Part shown: one piece after another, positions 1-10,205 of the stretch | Layout: each line of letters opens with the position of its first letter | Numbering within the stretch: position 1 is the stretch's first letter | From: Reticulitermes speratus | Taxonomy: Eukaryota > Arthropoda > Insecta > Blattodea > Rhinotermitidae | NCBI GenBank assembly: GCA_021186555.1 | Contig: JAJKFL010000012.1 | Location: 16,565,711 to 16,629,710 of the forward strand | DNA length: 64,000 bases | Direction: 5' to 3' | The notes under the pieces: generated by a model | What the model was told of the DNA's origin: nothing | Seen by the model: the letters and a program-made list of their open reading frames with translations, nothing else | Databases searched by the model: none | Made by a program: the position numbers and the translations under genes

Positions 1-1420
1 TAAAATTGTTGATAGAATCAAAAAGGCTTCTCCAGAGCTTTATATAAAGTCGAGTCTGCATCTGACAGAAACAAAATAAAATGAAATTTTCTCAATCACT
101 TTTATTTAATGTAAATTGCAAGCAGCAAATTTAATCAAAATCCGCAAGGAGAAGAAGAGGAAAACCACTGTAAAAACAAAAACAGAGAAGAGAACCAGGA
201 CATGGAGGACGGGACGACGAATAAGGAAAGTATTTTTGTTTCGTCTCCATCATGTATTTTCCAGAGAACAAGAATGTGACTTCTTCCTGAAAATTGGATC
301 TGAAAAGAGTTAAATGTAAGATGAGGTCTTTTTGAACTTTCGTGTAATCCCGGATGTTGAAGATAATGTTTGTAAAAACAGGCAGGATGTAAGACCACAG
401 CAGCCTTTGGCACTAAACTCTCGAAATGTACAACACATCCATCGAATACGAGTTCCTCTTCCTGCGCCATAAGGCAAGTCTCGCGTAACCTTAATAAGTA
501 CTTTGCTTGGCACGGAAACAGCCGTCCTTCAGGCCAACACCCCCCCACCCGAGAGGGGGGGGGGAAGGAGTCAAAACCTCTTTCATAAAAAACGTACTTA
601 GAGAACAGAGGTCAAAGGCCGTGGGAGGAAGCGGTCATGGTGTAATCTGAGGCACTTCCCAACATTTGTTGGGTGGGTCTGAGCAAAGACACAAATCAGT
701 CAGGGTATATCCCAATCGCTAAAATTTCTTACCTTGTATTCAAGATGTGTCGGGTTCGAATGTAGACTGAGACACAGACTACCCGGACTATGACTTTTCG
801 TGGACCTCCTCAGGCCCTCCAAGTAAATTCTCTTGTGGTGCCTGAATCTACCGCGTCCCTCCTTATCACCCCCTACTCCATAAGTCACCCACACCCTACC
901 GTTCGACGCTGTGTTAATCTGAGCCACTGACAGCGTCGTTAAATAAGCTACAAACTTATAAACACAAAACGTGAGGTGACATTCTCAGACCTTATCTTTG
1001 CGTGCCATCACCAGTCCATACTGCAACTTGCTGAGTCGTCATCTTATATGATATGCAACTCCGCAAAGCTCCTAATACCTTTTGCTTACACCACGAAATA
1101 CAGTCGCTTCTCTCGTACAGAAATCCGATACGACTTCTGCAGTAAACGAGGTGCGTTCAAGTACAAGTCTTCCACAATGGCAATGTTCTAAATAAGGATA
1201 CATTCATAAAGTTCCGCAGCTTCCCGTTTTGTATGACACGTGCCAGTCGAACTTTTGACATTAACATAACATCCCACTCCTTTATGCTAAGATAATGAGT
1301 TCATGTTTATGACGTAATGGGCACATCACACAGGCGAAGGGTCAGGTAAGGGGTAAAAACAAAATACAGTCTGGCCCAGATAAAATGTAGGTAGACAGAT
1401 CGATAGGTTTAAGAATATGG
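1..1420. other. No recognisable gene
   Basis: Short open frames only, with no domain, splice-bounded exon or recognisable element. There is a G-run near 550-562 and a B-box-like GGGTTCGAAT near 750-760 that might be the head of a decayed tRNA-derived SINE, but no second copy in the window supports it. Confidence 0.4.
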
Positions 1421-1444
1421 CGACATATATATATATATATATAT
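1421..1444. repeat. (TA)n microsatellite
   Basis: About eleven uninterrupted TA units immediately before a SINE copy. Similar short TA tracts occur near 2264-2290 and 48490-48515. Confidence 0.8.
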
Positions 1445-1449
1445 TGTTT

Positions 1450-1703
1450 TCTTTTCCAATGGCGCAACAGCCCCTGGTGGGCCAGGGCCTCCTCACTGTC
1501 GAGGCTTCTCAGACGCACCACACTCGGTAGGACTCCTCTGGACGAATGATCAGCCCGACGCAGAGACCTCTATCTGACAACACACGACATTCACAAGAGA
1601 TAGACAGCCAAGCCCCCGGCATGATTCGAACTCACAATTCCAGCAAGCGAATGGCCGTAGACCCACGCCTTAGACGGCGCAGCCACTGGGCTCGGCTGGC
1701 GAC
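1450..1703 (-). mobile_element. SINE family B copy (tRNA-derived)
   Basis: On the minus strand this has a tRNA-like head with B box GGTTCGAAT-type sequence next to CCGGGGGC-like sequence, then the shared body that reads GGTAGGACTCCTCTGGACGA on the plus strand. The same body recurs at 27030, 30168 and 34570. The long arm between the presumed A and B boxes suggests a class II (Leu/Ser-like) tRNA ancestor; that is inference. CpGs are largely kept. Confidence 0.75.
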
Positions 1704-2929
1704 AATATATATTTAGGGTTAAATACGTAGTATAATGTGGGGAAATAGTGTGAAATAGCACTAAGTGTAGGAAGAAGTTGATGTTAATGCAAATGTGGCA
1801 ACGTTAATGCAGAATTCAAATATATCAGACTGTATGTATAAACATACACGAGGAACGCCCTCCGCAGACGCGTGGTGTTGTGCGGGGGTGTGCCTGCGAA
1901 ATTCGAAATACGGCTCAATAAAATGTTTATCGACTTGTGTAGAGACAGAAAGAAAGACTGAAAGAAATAGAGAAAGGAAGACAGTAAAAGGAATGTAGTA
2001 TAAAGGAGAAAGGGAAGAAAGAAAGAAAAACAAGGGACATATATGCCTTATTAACCGATCAATATAAAAGTCTGTTTGGTTTTGGAGAATACAGCAAGTG
2101 TTTCTAGTTTAAAAATATTTATTTCTGTAATTTTAGACCCCTCTTTTGGTAAGAGATTATGGCTGCATTGAAGGAATTTGGAAATTTTATGAATTTCAAA
2201 ACAGAATGAAGTTAGAAGTGTCCAAGGACTTTTGAAAAGACTACAATCTGATAGAGAAGGATATTTATATATATATATATATATTATATATTACACGTTC
2301 CCCGGCAAAGGAATCTAACAAGGAATTCTGCCACTGACATTCCATAGACCTGCATTGTATGGCGTCGAATGTGAGACAACGAATGATGTATTGGAAAGGA
2401 CGTTGACAGAACCAGTCGTGGTCAACTGTTAAGACAGTACAGCCAGGATCTGTCTGGAAGGGCAGAGGAAAACAATGGGAAACCTTTATTGGAATGGTCA
2501 ATCCCCGTACCGAGATTTGGGCTAGTAGCTGTGCGAATACAAAACAGGCTCACACCGCAATATGTTTCTTTAATACCGACATCGGTCTTGCAGAAAGGGA
2601 GTAACAGATTCGGATAAAGGTAATTCTACAACGTGGAAAGAAAACATTTGGACAAGTCTGTCGTCGTGTTTGCTTGCGGTTAAGAGAAGTTAAAATATCC
2701 CATACTTCCACTTCCAGGGGCCCAATTCTTTTGTTGTTTCATTTCAACCGAGTCCGTTGCGTACCCCACCGGAAGTACGGTGTCTGAAAAACATCGCGTC
2801 GACTTGATGGCTGGATGGACACTGACCAGCAACCGACTCTGCTGCCAAGGAAGAATTCCCTTCCTTGGTGCTTGCCGAATGCTCTGGCTATCAACCTGTG
2901 CAACGTAAGCCACCAGTACTTGTAGATTA
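1704..2929. other. No recognisable gene
   Basis: Only short incidental open frames. It contains purine-rich GAAA-type low complexity around 1945-2035 and a TA microsatellite near 2264-2284. Confidence 0.4.
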
Positions 2930-2937
2930 CCCAAACG

Positions 2938-3306
2938 CAGCGGTTCTCAACCTCAGGTCGTGACCCAAATCAGGATCGCGGGTGTCTGACGTAGGGTCGT
3001 GAGAGGGTTTTATGAAGAATTCGATAATTACGAAAAAATCAAAATTCAAAATTCAAAGAGAATGATCGAGAAAATGTAATTATTTAATCTGTGTTTATTC
3101 ATTTTAAGCATACCGGAGCAATTACATTTTAAATAACTAAAGAACACACTTTGTTATTGTACAGTTGTGTTGTGTTCAACAAAAGGCATTAGAAGTAGTT
3201 CATTTAGAGTAAATATCACAGACTATTGTCGTTTCCATGGCAGGGTCGCGGGTCACATACCATTTACTACTTTAGGGTCACACATATAAAAGTTTGGAAA
3301 CCGCTG
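2938..3306. mobile_element. hAT-like non-autonomous DNA transposon
   Basis: It begins CAGCGGTTCTCAACC and ends GGAAACCGCTG, an imperfect terminal inverted repeat of the CAG...CTG type usual for hAT elements. The flanks are CCCAAACG (2930-2937) and CCCAAAGG (3307-3314), an 8-bp duplication with one mismatch. There is no transposase frame inside the 369 bp, so it is a MITE-like deletion derivative that needs a hAT transposase in trans. Confidence 0.72.
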
Positions 3307-3663
3307 CCCAAAGGTGTTGTCCTTAGTCTCCGAAATGCAAGGCACAGCACATGCATGCAATGGAGACGAGAATATGAGCGGAAGCAGTGATGTAGTAAAG
3401 ATAACTTGCAAGATTAATGCAGTGCCAGTCCTGGGTTCGAAACTGTTTGATATGTAGTACAGGGCGCTCATTTTATCGCGTCCCTGACTACGGCTGCTTT
3501 ATCCCACAGAAACCCTGCATCCACCCAGCAATTCCATTACAGCTTCCGTGCTGAGGGACACGATAGAAGGGACACTATATACTTTAAAGTTGTACATACC
3601 GTGCATGTTTGAGATATTATATACTATAAACCAACAAATATTGCACTATTATATATGTATTGT

Positions 3664-3709
3664 CAACCCTATATATGTTTCGGCTCTGCTTGAGCCATCT
3701 TCAGGGGTT
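3664..3709 (-). ncRNA. Hammerhead ribozyme (predicted)
   Basis: On the minus strand: helix I 5' strand AACCC, core CUGAAGA, an extra U, helix II GGCUC...GAGCC, GAAA, then AC-AUAU-AUA and helix I 3' strand GGGUU. Helix I pairs perfectly over 5 bp and the expected cleavage is after AUA. The second pair of the tiny helix III is C-A, which weakens it. Self-cleavage is predicted, not shown. Confidence 0.65.
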
Positions 3710-4084
3710 ACTCTTGATGTGTCCACTAACTGTAACACTCACTGCATTGTCTTTGACCCGTATTAGGTTTCTTAATATCTAGGCACTATACATTCTCTCA
3801 CTATCTAGGCACTATACATTGTCTCACTATATACACTGATGCACTTGTGGTTGTGGTTTATTGCACGTTTTCAATTGACGTTGTTGGTCAGTTTCGGAAC
3901 ATGTGACCAACAACGTCAATTGAAAACGTGCAATAAACCACAACCACAAGTGCATCAGTGTACATAGTGAGACAATGTATAGTGCCTAGATAGTGAGACA
4001 ATGTATAGTGCCTAGATATTAAGAAACCTAATACGGGTCAAAGACAATGCAGTGAGTGTTACAGTTAGTGGACACATCAAGAGT

Positions 4085-4129
4085 AACCCCTGAAGATGGC
4101 TCAGGCAGAGCCGAAACATATATAGGGTT
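4085..4129 (+). ncRNA. Hammerhead ribozyme (predicted)
   Basis: Mirror copy of the pattern in the other arm: AACCC, CUGAAGA, U, GGCUC-loop-GAGCC, GAAA, AC-AUAU-AUA, GGGUU. Helix I and II are fully paired. The core residues C3, U4, G5, A6, G8, A9, G12, A13 and A14 are all present. The U between A9 and helix II is non-canonical. Confidence 0.68.
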
Positions 4130-4669
4130 GACAATACATATATAATAGTGCAATATTTGTTGGTTTATAGTATATAATAGGACACTATATAGTCGTAATT
4201 AAACCTAATGCTCTACACAAAGTCAAGCAGAAAATTATACTGCTTACCTTACAGCGCAACGTTCGACTGAGTCGACTCGTCCATCTTTGTGACTAGAGCC
4301 AAAAGAACGGAATAGTGTTCACGAATGAATGCCATGTCTTGTGGCATAAGGTCTAACTCAGAGTAGATAGCATTAAGTAATGAATTGATAAGGATGTGGA
4401 AGGAAGCATTTGTGCCCCAGTTTAAGGTACTGTTCCTATAATTGTCTGAAGGGACAAAGCAACAGTGTTAAAAGTACGATGAACTTTTTAATTAGGAACT
4501 AACATCCTAGATTTTAAAACTTTTTAACTTTAAATTACACACAACACCGTTTCTATTAAACGACACATCATCAAGAATTATATGTTGACTGTAATTTACA
4601 TTTTATATTATTTGTGAGATCTCGTAACAATTTACATTTTTACCTTGAGTTTTAAGTTTTTGTATAAAA

Positions 4670-4709
4670 AACACCTGATGATTATCGGTTGATCGAAACA
4701 TGTAGTGTT
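4670..4709 (+). ncRNA. Hammerhead ribozyme (predicted), lone unit
   Basis: AACAC, canonical CUGAUGA, a weak helix II (AUC/GAU around GGUU), GAAA, helix III AC-AU-GU, A at the cleavage site, then GUGUU. Helix I pairs over 5 bp. Helix II is short, with mismatched bases next to the core, so activity is doubtful. ACGGAAT about 35 bases downstream resembles the tail of the other elements, but I found no target duplication. Confidence 0.55.
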
Positions 4710-6132
4710 CGAAAAATAATAATAATAAATACAGGTTGTGTCAGACGGAATATGTAGTGTTATTTATGTAATTCCATATACACAACGGGATGGATAGCGT
4801 CAAATATATTCGCCAGAGTCCTACAGAATCGAAACATTTTGATTCACATAATAGGCCACGACATGACTTCAGTTAAATTCTGTATTGTGATAGTTTACAA
4901 TGGCACTCTTCTGCTGTGCAGCTAATTGCGACAGTGATATATTACACGATAATGACAAATCGTGAATAGAATGAGAATGAAAAACAGACAGGTTTATAAA
5001 CACTTTGGCATAATCGCCCTTTCATGAAACAACTTGCCCTTAAAAGGTGCAGTGAAAAATACAAGGATGTATTTTTATTATAAGAACAAACATGTTAGTT
5101 GGCGACACTGTCAGCAGGTGGTTTTATTAATAACTTTCTTTCACCTGCTGACATCTGCAATAACGATACTGCACAATACACTGCACCTACATCCCACATC
5201 ATGACAAATGAATAATTACTAACCCAAGTGATATAGTAATATATATATATGGTGAATGTGGGAAGTTGGCCAACTGTTACGTGAGAAAGGTGACGGGGCA
5301 TTAAATGTTAAGTACCAATACAGGATGTTTCTTAGAACTCGGATATTTACTGGCTGTAAAACGTTTCACTTAATAACAGACTGTACTAAGTAGCACAGCA
5401 TAACAGCTTCTGGATCTAAGATTAGCTATGAAACGGAAAATGACGGTAATTATGTGTTATATACAAGAAATGTGACCATCAAAGAAATAACATTTTGTTA
5501 TTCTGTAAGGATCCATAAAGGAGCAATATAAGGAAATGGTCTTCCTTGGACTATTCTTAAGCTTTTAACGTTCTGAATACTTGCATCTATTCAGACTCCC
5601 TTCATTTTGTTTCATCATTTTGTAATCCAATTTTGTGAAAGCTGAATGACAACGTTCACTAAGACACATTCTGCAACAGTTGCAATGAATGTCGATAATA
5701 GGCAACGTTACACTTGTGCGTTTATATTGTAAGCTGCCATGTTTGCCAGAACAGTGAAAAATAATGGCTGGTAGTCATACGTTCAAAAACCCTACAGATG
5801 AGAATAAATATTTTTCGCATTGATTGTACGTAAGTGTTGTGGCATAATATCGTTGAAACATAACTAGCATATTTTATTTTTCAGTACATAATTTTGTAGA
5901 AGAGGCAAAATATTATGCCCATTTTTATTTGTAGGTTGTTTTCTTACTTTCAGTTAATACCATAAAAGATCATCCTTATTATAAACAGTACTCCCGTTTT
6001 TAAGAATGTCATTTTTAACATTCATATTTTGACCAAATTTGGTTTTATTCTTCTTGTCAGCACTACACTGTGCTTTGAAGGAAAGACCAACAAGGGCTTA
6101 AAGAAGAGAAATTACAATTTTTGTGTTAAATA
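4710..6132. other. No recognisable gene
   Basis: AT-rich sequence with a CACCTGCTGACA inverted pair near 5110-5152 and no convincing open frame or repeat family member. Confidence 0.4.
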
Positions 6133-6143
6133 TTGTGGTTTAA

Positions 6144-6440
6144 GGGAAAAGTGTAATTCACCCTAGAACAAGCCATGAAGGCCCAGAGGGGGGGGGGGGG
6201 GAGTAGAGGCATAGCTCTACTCTTTCTTTAACCTCGGCGCTAGATGGGGTGGGTGGTCAACGCCACGCCCCGGCCGCTTTACCCTGGGAATGACCGGTAC
6301 CCATTGTACAGGAGGCTGGGTAGGCCCCAGGGCCGGTCTGGACGGGTGCTGAAAATCTCGCCCCCACCGGGATTAGATCCCCGGACCATCCAGCTCGTAG
6401 CGAGTCGCTATACCGACTACGCTATACCGGCCCACAAACG
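6144..6440 (-). mobile_element. SINE family A copy, near full length
   Basis: On the minus strand the tRNA-like head (GGTATAGCG A-box side, then CGGGG-type B-box side near 6370-6440) is followed by the family body. It is flanked by the 11-bp duplication TTGTGGTTTAA (6133-6143 and 6441-6451). CpGs in the body (CACGCCCCGGCCGC) are intact, so it looks young or unmethylated. Its mobility would depend on a LINE reverse transcriptase. Confidence 0.88.
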
Positions 6441-6961
6441 TTGTGGTTTAATAAAACACAATAGATATTTGGTTCCTTTCTTCTAAGAAATTAATTTATA
6501 AAGTTCACGTATAATAACCACACATTAGGCTATATCAGCAGTTCAGCAAATAAGCGTTGTTCCCATATTATTCAAATCATCACAGTCGCTAAAGCAAACC
6601 GCACCGTGGACTAAGGAGCATATGGAAGTTGGACAACCCTGATGGACAGGCTTGGGGACATCTGCATATTTACTCAACCCCCAGCTAGTTGCAGAGGCCT
6701 CAGAGTTACGACGACACAGGAAATTACATCGTTCAAGAGCGGAGTGTCAGGAGGGACAGGTAATTTCCTGACTTGGAGCAGAGCACGCAAATCGAAGCGG
6801 ATGTCAATTTGTTCTTCAGTTTCAACGAGCACTGCAAGTCCAGGCACTTCCGTTGCACCGTCACAAGCGCTGCTTCTCTGCAGATTAGGAACTCATCATT
6901 ATAACTAACCCCACGAAGCACTGTCCTTCCAGAGAAACGAATGCGGCCTCAGCAATATAAG

Positions 6962-7245
6962 AAGTTTCCCACATTTTGTGGAACCAAAATATTCATTATC
7001 GGGTTCAAAACAGCCTGCCACTTTTCCCTATTCTGAGCCGAATAAATCCAGTACACCTCCTTCTATTTCTTTAATATCCGTTTTAATATTATCCTCCCAT
7101 CTACGTCTAAGTCTTCCAAACCGTCTCTTTCATTCAGGTTTCCCCACCAAAACTCTGAATATATTTCCCTTTTCTCTCTGGTTCCATATACACCGCCCAC
7201 CTCATCCTTCTTTGTTTCATCGCCCTAACAACATTTGACACGGAC
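6962..7245 (-). mobile_element. LINE family B, 3' coding fragment
   Basis: Minus-strand translation gives FRVLVGKPE, LRRRWEDNIKTDIKE and related pieces, the well-known C-terminal region of an insect endonuclease/reverse-transcriptase LINE (GRPRRRWEDNIKMDL type). Stops and frame changes interrupt it. Only the 3' end is present, as expected of 5'-truncated insertion. Confidence 0.72.
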
Positions 7246-9223
7246 TACAAATCACGTCGCTCATTCTACCTCCAAAGAGTACATTACTATCTATGTTGTT
7301 GCGACGTGTTTATGACAACACTGTACTAAGAAAAAAAATCTGGGAAAAAATGGCTATATTCAGTGTATCTGATAGGACAACAAATGTCATGGAAATGCAA
7401 CCAGAAGTCAGATATTTAAATAAAATGTTGGAAGAATACAGAGACAAATTGTAGGTTCATGTAGGACATAAGGAATGTAACAGAATTACAGTAATGGAAA
7501 ATGTAAATTTTAACGAAAAATGAGAAGTGGGGTGGACAAGGAGAGGTGACAGATTCCTTAGCCTAAAAGGTAAATAATAATAATAATACCAAAAGTTGGA
7601 AGTGTAGAAAAATTTTAGTGAAATTTGCCAATGCCAATTTTCACGAAAAATCTTTGTTGGGAGACGAGTTGTTCCAGGCCGACGGACAGGCTTGAACAAG
7701 CTTAGAGTCGCTTTTCGCGCCTGCTTTGCAAAGTCGCCTAATAAACACATCACCTTCTGGGCAGACCACATGGGCCGTTCCATTTCAGACGAAGTCTTAT
7801 CAACGACGTTTTGGTCTCCCGTGTCTCGCCCATGTCCAACTGACTTAAATCCGTAGGTTAATACTTCCAAAGTCTGTAAGATCCATGACCAGACTACACA
7901 AAATTTAACACCGTCAACATCAACGTGCGCGAGCCACATGGGCCCGCGAGCCGTGTTGTTGGTACTCCTAATCTGTTGTCATTGCCTGATATATTATTAA
8001 ATTCTTATTTTAAATCAAGTTATTTTTGCTAAATTAAATTCTTCCATAGAAGTTTAAAACACAGTAGTAGCAATATGTACCACCTACTACAGCATTACGA
8101 TCATTTTGCCGGCAAATTGTGTATTTATATTTCGTGCACAGTGTTGACTGGTTGACCCTTTTACGGGAGATGTAACGCGTTTAGCATGGAACAGGAACTG
8201 ACTTTTTATACGTTATTTAGACGGGCTTCGTGCTTCAAGGGTTGGCAGGATTGTTTGCGTATAGGAGCGTATAAATAACGACACTTCAAAAAAAAGAAGG
8301 TGGTAAAGGTAATTTCGGAATGTTGCAGTGAACTGGAACAATAGAAAAAGAGAAGGTTGGACGTGGAGCAAAAATAAATTCAAAGGCTCGTGCAAGCGAC
8401 GGGTGTAACGAAAAGAAAAACATACGGCCGAAAAATGAATTCTTTGGCGTTCAAGAACGGCTCGGTACAGGGTGTCATGTATGGCAGATATTGTCTGAAC
8501 ACATTAACATCTGTGTAAAGAGAACATGGATTAAGCATAAAGCTGAATTTATATACGATTACGCGATACCTAGAATATTTTCTTAAAAAAGAAAAATGAT
8601 GCAAATGGAAAATATTTCAACCGAAAAAACAAGGAAAAATAATTAGTTTTAGTATACGAGTACATTACTTTTTGGTTGTCATACCTTGTTCCCAACTGCA
8701 CTTCTAGGAATATTCCTGTAACAAATGGGACATAATTCAGTTCTAACACCTTTGCAGAATCTAATAACGATTTCCCCTATATTTATAACCGCGTTCACAA
8801 GACGCGACTTGACCCTATCCTCAGTCATACGTCTAATCCACAATGCCACATTCTATCTCTTTAAGATCTATTTATTATTTCCGAACTTTTACGGACTTTG
8901 GAAAAGAAAGCAAAACCTGAATCCTGTCATTGGAAGCGATTCCGGCCTAGGTCCATCTACTTATCGTGCGAACTATCTCTCAAAGATCAATCTTAATGTT
9001 ATCTTCACATCTTATCCGCGAATCAAATGGGCTTTCTAAGAAAGTACTTCCACCAAAGTTCCCTACCAATACCTCTTCTTCCCCTTTCCCCAAAATGCAA
9101 CCTTCTTGATTTCGTGAAATTTGAGGTTCTTACAGCTCAGCTGCTGAAGAATCGAATCTTCTGGGATGTTATGATGTGTCATTTAGTATATACAAGCAGT
9201 TTGCTACTGTAGGAGCAGTATGC
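7246..9223. other. No recognisable gene
   Basis: The longest open stretch is 160 codons on the minus strand (7457-7939). It shows no domain I recognise, no signal peptide and no membrane segment. The rest is AT-rich with no family member identified. Confidence 0.4.
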
Positions 9224-9234
9224 GACCCGCAACA

Positions 9235-9521
9235 GTCGGTGTAGTGACTCGCCACGGATGGACGGTCCGGGGATCGAATCCCGGTGGGGGCAAGATTTTC
9301 AGCACACATCTAGACTGGTTCTGGGGCCCACCCAGCCCCCTGTACAATGGGTACCGGGTCTCTTTCCCGGAGGTAAAACGGCCAAGGCGTGGCTTTGACC
9401 ACCCACCCCCATCTAGCGCTGAAATTAAAGAAAGACTAGAGCTATACCTCCACTTCCCCTACGGGCCTTAATAGCCTGTTATAGGGTGACCTTTACATTT
9501 ACCTTTTACCTCTTTTACCGT
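9235..9521 (+). mobile_element. SINE family A copy, head slightly truncated
   Basis: Clear B box (GGGGATCGAATCCCGG) and the body with GGGCCCACCCAGCC and CCCATCTAGCGC, ending near GCCTGTTATAGGGTGA. The 11-bp duplication GACCCGCAACA (9224-9234 and 9522-9532) fixes both ends and shows the copy entered without the first bases of the tRNA head. Confidence 0.87.
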
Positions 9522-9602
9522 GACCCGCAACACAAAGCCTTGCTTCACAAAATGTATACTTTCTTGGTTCCTTTGCGACGAAAATTTGCAAAGGTATGTC
9601 TA

Positions 9603-9672
9603 GAGCACAATAAGCCTAAGGCTGCGGTGCATCCGGAGCGAATGCCGACGGGCCGATAGAAAGAAGAAGAAG
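9603..9672 (+). mobile_element. 70-bp mini-SINE with exact target duplication
   Basis: The 70-bp unit starts GAGCACAATAAGCC, contains GGCTGCGGTGCATCC and ends in (GAA)n. It is flanked by a perfect 13-bp direct repeat AAAGGTATGTCTA (9590-9602 and 9673-9685). A second copy with the same 5' start lies at 33803. Its first 35 bases match the 3' part of SINE family D, so it may be a 3'-end derivative mobilised by the same LINE. Confidence 0.75.
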
Positions 9673-9888
9673 AAAGGTATGTCTATCGAATTCGACGTGT
9701 ATGTCGCCTCTCCTTCTGTCTGTACTTAACAAGAAGACCGATAAACGAATCTTCATGGCTTCAATTCGGGGAGTTTTACCAAGAGATTCCAGGTTTGTTC
9801 AAAATTGGTTATTAACAACACATATTTTACAGTAATAACTACATGTGTTTCTGTATGCTCGTCAAACGCACTTCGCTAAACCTTTATC

Positions 9889-10170
9889 GGGGCCGTGCCA
9901 TGGCTCAGGCGGTTAGTCGCCGGCCTCTCACCACGGAGGCCCGGGTTCGATCCCAGGTCAAGTCCATGTGAGATTTGTGGTGGACAAAGTGGCACTGGGA
10001 CAGGTTTTTCTCCGAGTTGTCGGTTTTCCCCTGTCAATTTCATTCCACTGGTGCTCCATTACTTGTACAACTTGGTAAAAAACTGCTCATCTTCATCTTC
10101 ATCACAGGGGTTGCACAATAAGCCTTAAGGCTGCGGTGCGTCCGTAGCATCAGCTGCGGGGCCCCCTCAC

Positions 10171-10194
<24 letters not shown>
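9889..10194 (+). mobile_element. SINE family D, full-length young copy
   Basis: tRNA-like head (GGCTCAGGCGGTTAG A box; GGGTTCGATCCC B box), body with GTGGTGGACAAAGTGGCAC, a 3' domain ACAATAAGCCTTAAGGC, and an A-tail of about 25. The duplication AAACCTTTATC (9878-9888 and 10195-10205) is perfect. Internal RNA polymerase III promoter boxes are visible. Confidence 0.9.
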
Positions 10195-10204
<10 letters not shown>

Positions 10205-10205
10205 C

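Larger units (their letters stand above)
3582..4179. mobile_element. Palindromic hammerhead retroposon, copy 1
   Basis: Two arms of about 275 bp (3615-3890 and 3904-4179) are almost perfect reverse complements around a 13-nt loop. The element is bounded by the 12-bp direct repeat GGACACTATATA (3570-3581 and 4180-4191). A 33-bp tail at 3582-3614 has no partner in the other arm; reversed it contains ATGCACGGT, shared with other copies. Each arm carries a hammerhead pattern. A 26-bp direct duplication lies inside each arm (around 3780-3835). Class is inferred as retrozyme or Penelope-like derivative because of the ribozyme and the long target duplication. Confidence 0.75.

Noticed and set aside
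7457-7939. 160-codon minus-strand frame as a gene
   Set aside because: No domain, splice context or repetition; composition looks like chance in a long window. Left as unassigned.
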